From contig NC_058145.1 of the NCBI RefSeq assembly GCF_011075055.1, positions 10,785,894 to 10,849,893 on the forward strand: a stretch of 64,000 nucleotides of DNA. The letters run 5' to 3'. Source of the stretch: Mangifera indica. Taxonomy: Eukaryota; Streptophyta; Magnoliopsida; Sapindales; Anacardiaceae. Position numbers and translations under genes: made by a program. Positions 18,674 to 30,304 of the stretch are shown piece by piece. The notes under the pieces were generated by a model. That model saw nothing but the letters and a program-made list of their open reading frames with translations. It was not told the origin of the DNA and made no database searches. Within the stretch, counting starts at the first letter, position 1. The number at the start of each line of letters is the position of its first letter.

Positions 18674-19744
18674 TTGAGTGTAGAGGGGAAAGACATTTTG
18701 TGGAATGGATTAATTTGCTAAGTAATTTAGGACGAGAAAATTACTCCCACTCAAGGTTTGGCTCAAAAACACTCTTTTAACGCTTTGATGGTATGATTAA
18801 TATTTTTTCCAACCACAATTAAACTTCGTTAATGACAAAGAATCTTAAAATAGTTTCAAAAAATTAAATTACCATTTTACCTATAATGATTTCATTTATC
18901 AAAATTATCATATAATCTCAAATTAACAATATTTTTAAATAGCTCTTTTAATATCAAATTTACATTACAACTTTCTTTTTCTCTTTTACTTTCACTTTCA
19001 CCCTCTTCTTCTTTGGAGCCAACCAAACCCTAGTCATCATTGTCACTTCCAACAACTCATCTTTGATAGTGAATCGACTTTCAAACCCACTCCTGACATC
19101 AACGTGTCCCATTTTGATCTATTTTTGTAGTGATATTATCATTTCTAACTCATTTTGGACGAAAAAACTTCATTTACTTACACTTAAAAACTAACGATAT
19201 CATCTCTTAATCTTCCACAATGACTTGACTCAATCTTTCTCTAGTCTCTGTCACATGACTTTGTTTTCTTGGTAACCTTCACACTAGGGCTCAATTAATG
19301 ACAACAGTGATGGTGAGATTTAATGGTAGTTAGGGTTCTAGAAACTTAAATACAAGTTTTTAAACTTGTTAAAACGTTAAACGTCAAAATTATATTAGCA
19401 AAAATGTTACTTTTTTTAAATTTTATAGATGATAAAATGACTCTTTATCTTTTCATTGTTATTTTTATGATGGAGTTTGATTTTGGATGAAAAAAAGTTA
19501 TTTATATTATCAATGGAAGAAAAAGTGTTTTGGATGGTGGAAAAAAATTCTACGTCCCAACTTTCACCAACCTCTAAGACTCAACTGCGAATCCTTCATT
19601 TTTCATCCCCATCAAAACCGCTTCTTGTTTGAAACACCCCACTTCACATTCAACTTCAAGAATTGTTTCTAGCATTAGACATACTCTGAGGCACTCTATA
19701 GAAAACTGTCACATGGACAAGCCCTTGGTTTTAAAATCTGAAAG
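18674..19744. other. AT-rich intergenic DNA
   Basis: No intact gene is seen. The interval 18735-18770 (ACTCCCACTCAAGG) resembles the ends of the CCCACCCAAGG TIR family at 37832. The final 70 bases may be decayed upstream sequence of the Ycf33-like pseudogene, because one frame gives CHMDKPLVLKSE, but I could not extend this. Confidence 0.4.
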
Positions 19745-20110
19745 AGTTTCTTAAAGTTTTGCCGCATGGGTACTCAAGGTTTGTGTTGCTTGGAGCTGTC
19801 TCAGTAGGCTTTGCGTTTTTGTATGTGGGGTTAGATGACCAAAAGGACTTGGCTTTGGGGCCTGAAGGGCCATTAGTAGAGGAGTTTTGGGAAAATGTTA
19901 GGAGATGCGCACTTTATGCTCTTACAGTCAGTACTGATCATATTTGAGTTGCTAAAGAATCCTATCTCTGCAATTCTCCTTTTGATGTTGCTGGGTGGCA
20001 GCATCTTCGTTATTTCTCAAGTACTTTCAGCCATGGTCGGTGTCACTGAATTTAATTATGATTATAGCTATTACAGTGAGAGTATAGTTTTGGTTTTCTA
20101 TGCAGATTTA
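19745..20110 (+). pseudogene. ycf33: Nuclear Ycf33-like plastid protein, truncated and frameshifted
   Basis: The first frame reads SRFVLLGAVSVGFAFLYVGL, then LALGPEGPLVEEFWENVRR, and stops at 19945-19947. A second frame resumes with FELLKNPISAILLLMLLGGS, then VISQVLSAMVG. Together these match the C-terminal half of nuclear-encoded Ycf33, a small membrane protein of plastids and cyanobacteria of unknown function (FWENVRR and LLKNP are its signature). The junction after VST lacks roughly 20 bases expected by family memory, which causes the shift. No start, no transit peptide and no intron are visible, and no stop follows at the usual place. This is probably a processed or fragmentary pseudogene. 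Confidence 0.7.
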
Positions 20111-20927
20111 TTTCAGTACTTAATTTTGCATCTTTTAGCTTATCTATACTCTTCAAAAACAAGCAAGTAATATTTGCAAGTTTTTTTTTTTTTAAATTTT
20201 CTTAATGGTATTTATGGTAAATCTATAGAGATATCTATCATTTAATAGCTTTTGAAAATTCTTAAATGATAGGGACTTGTTGATCTCTCTCTAAATTTAA
20301 CCTTTTATAATTAACGACATCAAGAATGATCTTTTTTTTTTTCAGAAGATCACAGCACTTTTACTTTTAGTACCTGATGTGCAAGAATTAAAATTTGAAG
20401 AAAAATGCTTTGCGGCCAAATTTTTTTATGGAAAAGGGAGAAAATTAAGGTTTTTTAAGACTAAATCACTTCTACCATTTCACATGTAAGTAGTGAGTTT
20501 GTATTAAATATGTATTCTTTTAATAATATATTTTTTAAAACTGAAATTTTACATAGAGAACCCATAAATATTATCTATTAAAAAAGTATATAATTTAATA
20601 TTCTTTTTATAAAATAAATAAAAACAATAATATTTGTAGTTATTATAAATTTAAATATTAATAGTGTTATATTATTCTTAATTAAAAATTATTTGATCAC
20701 ATAATAATATTTAGTGTTCAAATTGATATTTATTATAAGTGTAAACAATTTTTTTTAATAAACAAACTTCTCACCAATAAAATACTTATACTTAGAGAAT
20801 TAAATTCAAAAGCCATATGAAAAACATGTTTACAATTTCTTTTTTCAAATATTGCATCAGATTTTAAGCCATGCATGAATGAACAACTAAATTTCAAGTC
20901 TAGAGATATAGGCTAGACTCTAGTGCT
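20111..20927. other. AT-rich intergenic DNA
   Basis: Nothing is recognisable apart from homopolymer T runs near 20180 and 20332. Confidence 0.5.
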
Positions 20928-21500
20928 TGATACGGACAGCTAAAGCATATCTTTGACCATATATTTTTTTTTTTTTGTATCATATCTAGCTATATAGTAT
21001 ATCTTTGATCATATATTTCGTTATATCATATCCGGTTATATACATATCTAATTTTACCTTTATTTGTTAAGTTTGTATCTAACCTATTTCCCACAAGTGT
21101 ACTATATATACTCACGTTGATATAAATAATGATTTACCTTTGGAGCGCGAATATTGTTTAGATGGTATCGAAGCTTTTTTAAAGCCTAACAACCTTTTTT
21201 CTTGTGGGTGACAGTAAAACAATTATTAACACATCAAACTCGTCCACATCATAACATCCTCCTTTTCCAATTATACCTCACATTTTACCTCTGAAGTTAA
21301 CTTTCTCTAATTACTTGTTATGACAAACTCAAATTTTATCTTTGTTATATAGATATCGACTGACTCATATGACAATAAATTAACACCACTAAAATTAATT
21401 GACGGGACAAAAGTTAATCCCGCCTATACATCAAGGTTCAAATAAGAACAACTCGTATTGAGTTGGATGATAAGTTTTCTCTCTAGAACAATTTCGCCTC
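20928..21500 (+). mobile_element. Truncated Ty1/copia retrotransposon: LTR, primer-binding site, start of gag
   Basis: An LTR-like stretch (20928-21158) with repeated ATATCTTTGACCATATAT words is followed at about 21160 by TGGTATCGAAGC. That is close to TGGTATCAGAGC, the plant copia primer-binding site complementary to initiator tRNA-Met. About 220 bp downstream (21384-21445) a frame reads LTPLKLIDGTKVNPAY, reminiscent of the start of copia gag. The rest of the element and the 3' LTR are absent. Confidence 0.55.
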
Positions 21501-22405
21501 AGGTTGTTGGCACCTCCACCGCAAGGGAGGCTTACTCTCTTTAATGTCTCAACTTATATATCACTATAAATACTAATTCTTGAAGGTGAAGTAAACTTCA
21601 TAACCTACCAACCCCTAACTAAATATCATCTAAAAAGTAAGTGTTATAAAATGAAAAATCAAAAGTCAAGCTTCTATATTGGATTTTCTAATCTTCCATT
21701 TCTTTCTTAGCTGATCTTTTTAAAATCCAAGCATCCATTTTTGACATAAGAAAAACACACACACACACACACACACTAAAATTTTGATCAATTATCTTCT
21801 GTTAGGAATTAAAATAAGTATTTTAACGTATTTATTGTAAATAATGACATTTAGATTATAAAAAATAATAATAATAAAGAGAATTATTGTCTCCTAATAT
21901 TGTCACTAACTTGTGTGATACACAATATAATTATACATATGACCATAGATATAACCTTGGGATCTGGAAGGAAATGATTTATAATGGCATAATGCAGCAG
22001 ATACTAATTTCTTCTTATATTGTCCTTTTATGGTCATGATAAACTATTAATAAAGTTAATTAGGGATTTCAATTCTAATAAGCTTACTTTTTTAATTATT
22101 CACTCCTTGCACAAGTTAATAACTTGGTAGTGCAAGTGTTATACCAGTAAACATGGTTTTAATTTAGAAGTCTTGAAGATTTGCTAGTAAAATTAGAGGT
22201 GAATTAGGAATCATAATTAATCTTACAAATTCAACCATTAAGCCATATAACTAATAATTAAATGACATATCCAATACAATCAAAACCCAATTTGACAAAT
22301 TGCTCATCAAACCGCAATTGATTCTGTTTTTGAAATGGACATCTTAACTAACTTTATGAGTTATATATATCAAACCTTATTTGAAGAAACAATGATTTTT
22401 TTTAA
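21501..22405. other. AT-rich intergenic DNA with (CA)n microsatellite
   Basis: An (AC)n run of about 12 units lies at 21751-21775. No gene is supported elsewhere. Confidence 0.6.
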
Positions 22406-22910
22406 GGCCAAAAGACTTGTTCCACCTAAGGCATAGTAAGATTCCAAAGTCCCACTATCTAACTTTCAAAAACTCAAACACCCACTCAAGAACAAATTTA
22501 TACTAAAAATCTTAGTTATGATTAAGAGTAAAGCCGTCAGACAAAGACCGTTCGTCTTCAATGAAGACAATTTTATTTTCGGCTCCACTAAAGATGGTTG
22601 AAGAGGGAAAGGAGAGAGGTTGAGAGAGAGGACGACCAATGGTCGAAGATGGCAAATCATCACTGGAGAGAAAAGGAAAAAACCTTAAAGGAAAATTGTC
22701 ACTTTTCAAACTTTGGATTGGGAGGGGGGGGGGGGGGGGGGGATTGTGAGTTTTTAAACTTGAGGAGGAAAATGTGATAAAACTTTATCCCTAATCTTAA
22801 CTGAGATTTTTAACAGAAATTTGCTTATTGGTAGTTTTTTAGGTTTTTGAAAGTTGGAATGTGAGACTTTGGAATTTCATTATACCTTGAGTGGGAACAA
22901 GTCTTTTGGC
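22406..22910. mobile_element. TIR element with GGCCAAAAGACTTGTTCCA ends and a 19-G tract
   Basis: The left end GGCCAAAAGACTTGTTCC and the right end GGAACAAGTCTTTTGGC are inverted repeats, followed inward by AAGATTCCAAAGTCCCAC and its counterpart. It is flanked by T-rich DNA, so the duplication is ambiguous. An uninterrupted run of 19 G lies at 22724-22742. The short minus-strand frames at 22466-22709 are not supported as genes. Relatives lie at 11650-12222 and 29444-30197. Confidence 0.7.
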
Positions 22911-23534
22911 TTTTTTTTTTTTTTTAATACAATTAGGGTTAAATAATAAAAAATTGTGCATGCTTAACTCAAATGCATGGATCAATAATCTCTACTTAAT
23001 AATACACTATCAATGAATGTAGATTAAACTACCAATTCAAATAGAAATTGATTTATAAACATTAAAAAAAGGGATTGATTGGTGTAGTGATTTTAGGTCT
23101 AATCACTATACTTTGAGTTTATCTATTTAATTAATATGGATTGTGAGTTTTTAAACTTGAGGAGGAAAATGTGATATAACTTTGTCCTTAATCTTAACTG
23201 AGATTTTTAACAGAAATTTGCTTATGGGTAGTTTTTTAGGTTTTTGAAAGTTGGAATGTAAGACTTTGGAATTTCATTATACCTTGAGTGGGAACAAGTC
23301 TTTTGGCTTTTTTTTTTTTTAAATACAATTAGGGTTAAATAATAAAAAATTGTGCATGCTTAACTTAAATGCATGGATCAATAATCTCTACTTAATAATA
23401 CACTATCAATGAATGTAGATTAAACTACCAATTCAAATAGAAATTGATTTATAAACATTAAAAAAAGGGATTGATTGGTACAGTGATTTTAGGTCTAATC
23501 ACTATACTTTGAGTTTATCTGTTTAATTAATATG
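22741..23534. repeat. Direct tandem duplication, 397-bp unit
   Basis: The unit 22741-23137 is repeated at 23138-23534 with few differences (GATAAAACTTTATCCC against GATATAACTTTGTCC, for example). Each unit holds the right half of the TIR element at 22406 plus about 225 bp of flank ending TTTAATTAATAT. The high identity points to a relatively recent event, beginning at the poly-G tract. Confidence 0.9.
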
Positions 23535-23640
23535 GATAGAGTCTGTTGGTTAAATTAAATTAAAAGGAAAAAAAAAACATGGTTGTCATAAAGGGAATGA
23601 GTGAGAAAGAGAATTCTATGTTTTCATCATGTGTGGAATA

Positions 23641-23844
23641 CAACCTAGTTATCTCCATTAATGACAACTTTGAACCCCCAAATATAAATTCCTTAATTTG
23701 TACATCTCATCATGTATATTTACTACAATAATTTTGATACATAACAATGCAACCTAATTATCTTCAATAATGACAACTTTCAATCCCCAAGTATAAGTTT
23801 CTTAATTTATACATCTCATAATGTGTATTTACTACAATAATTTT
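23641..23844. repeat. Two-copy direct repeat, about 100 bp unit, 3' of the MYB gene
   Basis: The segments 23641-23736 and 23750-23844 share AACCTA, TTATCT, AATGACAACTTT, AAATTCCTTAATTT-like and ACTACAATAATTTTG words in order. They lie 340-540 bp beyond the MYB stop codon. No function can be inferred. Confidence 0.8.
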
Positions 23845-24185
23845 GTGTAAATAAAAATTAACTTACAACTATTCACATATCTCTCCACAAAGTGTATAAA
23901 TGCTCAATCATGATATCTACTTAATTACATTATAAAAATACATTACATAAATTTCATAATGGTCAATAATCCACTATACTTCAACCTTATTCCATGCATG
24001 ACTCTTAATTTCCACTTCTAATCTATTAACAAAGGGGTAATTTGAAGGGTATAAGTATGAAGGGTATTTTTTATTTTAGGAAAAGAAGAAGAAGAAGAAA
24101 AGGGGAAAGATCAAATTTATAAAAAGGATTTAAAATAAAATAGAAATTTGAGGGAATGAAAATAATGACTTACTATATTGATATA

Positions 24186-26360
24186 TCAACGAGAATATAT
24201 ATCCATGAAATTATTAGGAAAAGATGAAACATCTTTCATCAACTCCTCCAAATCCCATTCTCCAAATTTCATCTCTTCTGATCCTTGCCAAAAGCTTCCA
24301 ATCCCACCTAAAATTTCTTCTTCGCTATTATTATTATTATTATTATTATTCATGTTCATAATTAAACCATTATTATCATCATGTAAATTGTTATGATTAT
24401 TCTCAATCTTCGCATTAACATTTCCCTCCATGCTGCTTATACCCTCCATCGACTGAGGCACATAAATCTCCTGCTGACGATTACTCCAATTCCCACTTGA
24501 ATAATTACCAAACATGTTGGGCACCCCTTGATTATTATGAGGCAATGCATCTATCATGTATGACAATGTCGATGATGATGATGATGCATCCATCATGTAC
24601 ATATCCTTGTTCATGCCTTGTTGATGTTGATGTTCATGTATGGACATGAAGCAATTAGCCATATTTGGCGAAGCATTATCACCAGCACTATTTGGAGAGA
24701 GCATTGTTGTTGAAGATGAAGATAAACTCTTAAGCCTTTTCTTGATTGTTGAATTCCAAAAATTCTTTATTTCATTGTCCGTACGGCCAGGCAATCTTGC
24801 CGCAATTTGAGACCACCTTAATTGATTTTTAATTTCAAGAAAACCAACAATGTTAAGAAGATCAGTCGCCCCTTCAAATCAATCAATTAATTATGCACTT
24901 AAATTAATTGACTTGTTTGTGTGTTTTTCATTTATATACAAAAATCAACTGTAGTGTCTTCAAGCCCAAGGGAAGACCAGGAGCAAAAATTACTATATAT
25001 TCTAATACAACCTGTATGTTTTTGAAGTACCTTATCATTTATTTGTTTATTCACAAAAAGAAATATATTATGTTTTAAATGGTGTAAACTAAACGTAAAA
25101 AATTCACAAAAATATTATTGCAATATATTTCATACTATATGAAGATAGTATTTCTCTTAATTAGTTAACGTATTATTATTATTTGTTTGAAATAAGAATA
25201 ATATTATGTATATATAATTTTAAGTATATAGATGAATACATATATGATATATCATCATGTGATTTAATATTATTTTATTATTAATTCAAAATCATCCAAT
25301 AATATTTTGAATTATTTTATTATTAATTCAAAATTACCCAATAATATCTATATAGTGATGACACATCAACTATATAGATATTTATGCATTCAATGTGTAC
25401 GCATAATTTTATTTTTATATTAAACAAAACTTCATGCAAAGAAATCGTTGATAAAGGCAAAAACTACAAAATTATAATGTAGTATTACTTTTCATCCTTT
25501 AGTTCTCCAATTTCTTACTCAACATCAAAAGCCTTAGAGACACTTTGTGAAAAGGGTTAGGGACAAAAAAGTGTCCATCTCATTGAGTAAAAATTAGATA
25601 ATTTCTCCACTAGATAGGCATGCATTGCCCTTAATATCTACCATTATTGGCCAGCCAAATTATATTATCTTCAATAGTCTTATTTAACATCAATAAGACT
25701 CCACTTTTAGGGTTAAGACAAACAAGTAGATTAACTAAATTTTTTTGGACCCAGACAACTTTATTTTATTTTATTTTTTGCTAACTTCAATTAATATCTA
25801 AACATATGTTCGATACCATCAATAAGAGATGGGCTATTATCATAAATGATGATGATGAAAGAAAGGGATAGATCTTTTCTAAATTGTAGACTTTTGTTTA
25901 TTAAAACCAAACAAATACTGAAAGAGAATATATTATCATTTTTTAATACGACATAAACCGATGTCGTTTTTGTTTATTAAAACCAAAAACACTAGAAGAC
26001 AGAAGACGATGAAGAAAGAAGGAAGAAGAAAGAATACCTGTTGCCAAGAAGAGAATGCAGATGAATAATGAGCTCTTCTTCTTGAGGAGAAAACGCACCT
26101 CGTTTGAGGTCAGGTCTCAAGTAATTGATCCAACGAAGCCTGCAACTTTTTCCACACCTCTGCAAGCCAGAATTTCTAGCAACATCACTCCAACAACCCT
26201 GGCCATTGTTGAGCATGTAGCTCATCAGCTTGTCGTCTTCCTCGGGAGACCACAAGCCCTTCCTCAGCTTATTGCCACCAGCTGAGGCACCACCACCACT
26301 TCCATTAACAACATTGTTGGAAGTAGTCTTCATAGGTGAAGGGTCTGAATGCTTCCTCAT
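24186..26360 (-). CDS. MYB46: R2R3-MYB transcription factor, MYB46/MYB83 type, 2 exons, 317 aa
   Basis: By family knowledge MYB46/MYB83 are nuclear master switches of secondary-wall deposition in fibres and vessels. Exons are 26360-26038 and 24816-24186 (954 nt). The intron (1221 bp, GT-AG) splits the Arg codon in GNR|W. R2 spans about residues 33-84 with Trp 37, 57 and 77. R3 spans about 86-137 with Phe 90, Trp 109 and Trp 128, and contains [13 protein letters not shown]. The N terminus MRK and the [19 protein letters not shown] motif are diagnostic. The C-terminal part is Asn/Ser-rich, with a run of Asn from an ATT microsatellite at 24326-24352, and ends in an acidic, Trp-containing tail [14 protein letters not shown] segment. 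I start at MRK, not at the in-frame Met eight codons upstream, because the family begins MRK. The gene is intact. MYB46 and MYB83 cannot be separated from sequence alone. Confidence 0.93.
24817..26037 (-). other. Single intron of the MYB gene, carrying a short palindromic MITE
   Basis: GT-AG intron of 1221 bp. At 25185-25415 it contains the recurring palindromic repeat (ATCATGTGATT, ATTAATTCAAAATCATCC, ATTATGTATATA ends), with an internal duplication of ATTATTTTATTATTAATTCAAAAT. No other structure is recognised. Confidence 0.65.
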
Positions 26361-26439
26361 TTTGGTGATTGAATAGATGAACAAGTTTATTTTTTAATGT
26401 TTTCCCAATTAACTGGTGTGATGTGGATGAGTGAAAGTG

Positions 26440-26446
26440 TATATAA
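26440..26446 (-). promoter_or_regulatory. Probable TATA box of the MYB gene
   Basis: On the minus strand GTTATATACAC lies 80 bp upstream of the chosen ATG, a plausible TATA position leaving a leader of roughly 50 nt. CT-rich minus-strand stretches (26450-26475 and 26537-26650) surround it, like plant core-promoter pyrimidine patches. Confidence 0.5.
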
Positions 26447-26984
26447 CAGAAGAGAAAGAGAGAAAGCGAGGAGGCTTCATGAAGTGGAAATGAGATCATG
26501 ATGATGGTGATGGTTGTAGGGTTTGCTTAGAATATAGGAAATAGAAAGAGAGAGAGAGAGAAAAGGTGGTTGATGAGTCTGAGTAGACAACGGTTTGGAG
26601 TGGGACATTTGAGAGAGAGAGAAAAGGAAAGAGAGAGTCTTTAATTCTTGTCTTTGACTCCATGATAAATATGTCTTTTTGCCATGAAATCTGTCTTCAC
26701 CCCCAAGGTAATCTTTTCATCTTAAAATATACATGTATGAATCATACATATACAAATATATTGCTGTGTATTTTTTTGTAATGTATACATTTGTTATAAA
26801 ATTTTGTATTAAGATGTAAGTAACCCAATCAAACAAGAAAAAATTAATATGCTTAATTGACGCTAACATAAAATACACTTACAACCAACTAAAGTGCAAT
26901 GAGATATATAGAGACTTCTTTATAACAAGATCAATCAATAAAGAATAATAACTTCTATTTGCAATAGCAAAAAATATTCTTTGT

Positions 26985-27475
26985 ATACACTATTGACATT
27001 AGCCAGAGGAAAATAAAAAGCGAATAAATATACAGTCGTTATAAGTGTTATTTTTATGATTTTAGTGACAATTATTTATACACTTGTTAAAAAATAAATA
27101 AATATATGATTTTAACAAGAGAGAAATGTTTGTTAAAAATTTATTTTTTATCGTTGAAAGCTTTTAACAACGAAAAAAAATCTCGTTATTACTTGTCATT
27201 ATAGTTTCTCCCATCAAAAGTATTCTCATCATTAATGTTTTTAAAGAGAGAAGTTATAATGATAGGTGAGAACAAGATTTATCCTATCATTAAAATTTTT
27301 TAATGACAAAAAATAGACTTTTAACAATCGTTTTTTTTTATTAAAGTAATAAATTTATTTAGTTTTAATGAAAGTATAAATAATTGATCGATAAAATCAC
27401 AAAAATAGTTTTTATAACAACCAAATATATATTTGCTTGTTATTTTTCTCTCGCTAATATCAGTTTTTTTTATTA
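26985..27475. mobile_element. Foldback/MITE with very long terminal inverted repeats, 5' of the MYB gene
   Basis: The left arm (TGACATTAGCCAGAGGAAAA, then GTTATAAGTGTTATTTTTATG) pairs with the right arm read in reverse complement (TGATATTAGCGAGAGAAAAA, then GTTATAAAAACTATTTTTGTG). Pairing continues inward through the TTTTAACAA/TTGTTAAAA and CTATCATT/AATGATAG segments almost to the centre, so nearly the whole 490 bp is palindromic. It lies 0.6-1.1 kb upstream of the MYB start codon. Confidence 0.75.
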
Positions 27476-27589
27476 GTAGTAGTAGTACCAGTTATAATTT
27501 AATAAGCTTTTAGAGGATTTTTTTCTTATGAATGATGTAAGAAGCATGGAGGAATATGTATAATTATATTTAAAAAAATTAGAGTAAAA

Positions 27590-27785
27590 CTAAATGTGTA
27601 TCATATCACAAAACATTCTTTACTAATAAAATTATTCGTACATGTTTTTATACATAATTTAGGTATACAGATAATATATTATTATATGATTGGATAATTA
27701 TGAATTAAAGATAAAACAATATCTAATCATATGGTAATACATTATTTATATATTCAAATTATGTATTAAAAGTGTATGCTCATTA
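27590..27785. mobile_element. Short palindromic MITE, ATGATTGGATAATT core
   Basis: The ends GTACATGTTTTTATACATAATTTAGG and CAAATTATGTATTAAAAGTGTATGC pair, and the core TATATGATTGGATAATTATG with ATTAAAGATAAAAC matches the copies at 35285 and 54496. Confidence 0.65.
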
Positions 27786-29443
27786 TTTAAATGTTACATA
27801 TGAAATTTTAAACATGATTAAAAGATATTAATGTGTGTTGATATATACACATTAGTTTGTAACCATAAGGAGATAATATGTTGATGTCAAGTATTGTGGG
27901 GGAGTTTGTTTAGCAAAGAAGCCAAGATTTTTGCTTCCAGTTCACATAATCCATCTCTCATATTGATGATCCACACGTGTATGTGAAGATGAATAGTGAA
28001 GTAACGAAGAAATAATGAGAATTTTGTAAACGTGGCAGATACCCATTAACCCAAAAATCATCAAGTTTCTTTATTAGCGGTAAGCCAAAAATATACACTT
28101 TTATGCTTCATGAAGATGGAATTTCTATATATTTTATAGAATCTTAAAGCATTTTTGTCGTGCAAGAGGAATGACAAATAATTAAAAAAAAAAAAAGAGA
28201 TATCAACAATTCATATTTTTTATTCAATCATCTATGAAAGTAACATGAGCAATAGCATTATCCGATAATGTTTATCTAATAGCTTCTAATAATGTTCCGA
28301 TTTGGAATAATGATATCTCGATAATACATAAAGTTAAATATAATATAAAGTTGTTAGTTAATATTTATAAGCATTTATTCATATTTTTTGTTTTCATTTA
28401 TGTTATTAGCCACTCTTGCTATAGGGTGCCAACAACCCTAAATTAAGTTGGCTCAATTTCAAAGAATTCAAATGCCATTTTGCAAAGTTTAGAGTTGACG
28501 ATAATTTAAAAAAGATTCAAATTTCAAATTCAAACTATATATCAATTAACATAGTAAGTAAAGTAATCGATTGATTGATCTCCAATTTACCTAATAAATT
28601 GCTAAAATCAACCTTAATTATTCAAATGTGGGTATCCAAGAGTTGAAGTCAATGGCGGCAGGGGACAAAATTCTTATCTTCTAGATTGCAAATATTACAG
28701 AAGAATAAAAAAAATTATTATAATTACTATTCATGTGATTCATAATCCCACAATTAATCATATATATATTATTTATAGACTCGAAGATATATCAACTGGT
28801 GATGGGGCATCCAAATTTACACATTACAATAAGCCATTGGCAAAGTTTAAAAAAGCTTTCATCAAATTAATGGATTTGATAATTAATGGTATGGCCAACT
28901 CTATATATATATATCTTTGGGAGTTTGATACACCAAATTTAAAGATCGTATTTTTTATTATTAATATTATTTTATTTAATTTATTAATAATAAAATATTT
29001 TAATAATTTTTTATTATTGATAATAATATAAAAAATAACCTGATTATTATATTTATTTTAAATATTAAAAGATTATTAAAATATTTTTTAATTTATTACA
29101 ATTCAATTTTTATTTATTAATTTTTTAAGATAAAAATATTTTTATTTTTAATTAATATAATAATTAATATGACGATTACTTTATAATAATTCAACCATTT
29201 TTTATTTAGTAGGTTTATTTGCAATCTAAATGTGCTATAAATCATTGCTCTTTTTCGTTGTTTCAACTTTCAATCACCATCCCCTCTTTGGATGCCAAAA
29301 AAGTTATAAAGGCGTAAAAGCTCTGAAACGAGAGAATGAGCAGTCAATTAAATATTATAACTTTGAAGGCCCAATCAGCCAGAAGTATCTTTGTTATGTA
29401 TTATAACATTTTCCTGTTTTGGGTGTACCATATAAAAGTTTTT
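27786..29443. other. AT-rich intergenic DNA
   Basis: No gene is supported. An open frame at 28735-29031 is extremely AT-rich and has no family resemblance. I see no element boundaries. Confidence 0.5.
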
Positions 29444-30197
29444 GGCCAAAAGAAATTTTCCCACCGAAGGTTTGATGTAATTATAAAATTTCATTTGTCA
29501 ATTTTTTAATATTCAAATATTTATTAATAAGTTAAATTTTTGTTAAAAATTTCAGTTAAGATTAAAAGTAAAATCGTTATTTTAATAATAAACTAACAAA
29601 TTTATTCATTCTTAAAGTTTTTCAATTTTAAAAAGTTATACTCTCCAAATTTAGGGTTTTTTTCTTTATCTTCGGTCACCATCTTTGGTGCTGGTGATAT
29701 CTCATTTTCACCCTAGACCATCGCCAATACCAGTTGTAACCCTTTTCTCACCCTAAATCATCATCCAAACGATGCTTTAGATTCGACGAATCCAGACGAA
29801 AATTATTTAAACATATTTAGGCGAATCGTCTAGACAATGATTTAGGGTGGGAAAGGGTTACAACTAGTGTTGGCAACAATTTAGAGTAAAAATAAGAGAT
29901 TGTTGACATTAAAGATAGTGACCGAAGGTGAAGAAAAAAAACTCTAGGTTAATTTTTAAAAAGGGATAAATTTGTTGATTTTAAGAAGAGATAAATTTGT
30001 TAATTTTTAAAACCTAGAGGAAATATAATAAATTTTATATATTTTTAATAATATTATTAAAATAACAGTTTTATCTCTAATTTTAACTGAGATTTTTAAC
30101 ATAATTTGACTCATAGATATGTATTTAAGTTTTTAAAAATTGGCATGTGGGACCTTGGAATTACATCAAACCTTGGATGGAAACAAGTCTTTTGGCC
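29444..30197. mobile_element. TIR element, GGCCAAAAG family (about 754 bp)
   Basis: The left end GGCCAAAAGAAATTTTCCCA, then AAGGTTTGATGTAATT, faces AATTACATCAAACCTTGG, then CAAGTCTTTTGGCC at the right. The interior is itself inverted: GGTCACCATCTTTGG and CACCCTAAATCATC on the left face GATTTAGGGTGGGAAAG and AAAGATAGTGACCGAAG on the right. It is non-coding and related to 11650-12222 and 22406-22910. Confidence 0.72.
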
Positions 30198-30304
30198 TAA
30201 TTTTTTTATTAGAACAAGAAAAATAAATGTCAGATTTTTTATAATTAAATTTACTAATTTTATTTATATGTAAAAAAAAAAAAAATCAAGATTAACATTA
30301 ATCG

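Noticed and set aside
28735..29031. 98-codon open frame
   Set aside because: Extremely AT-rich, no recognisable domain, and consistent with chance.
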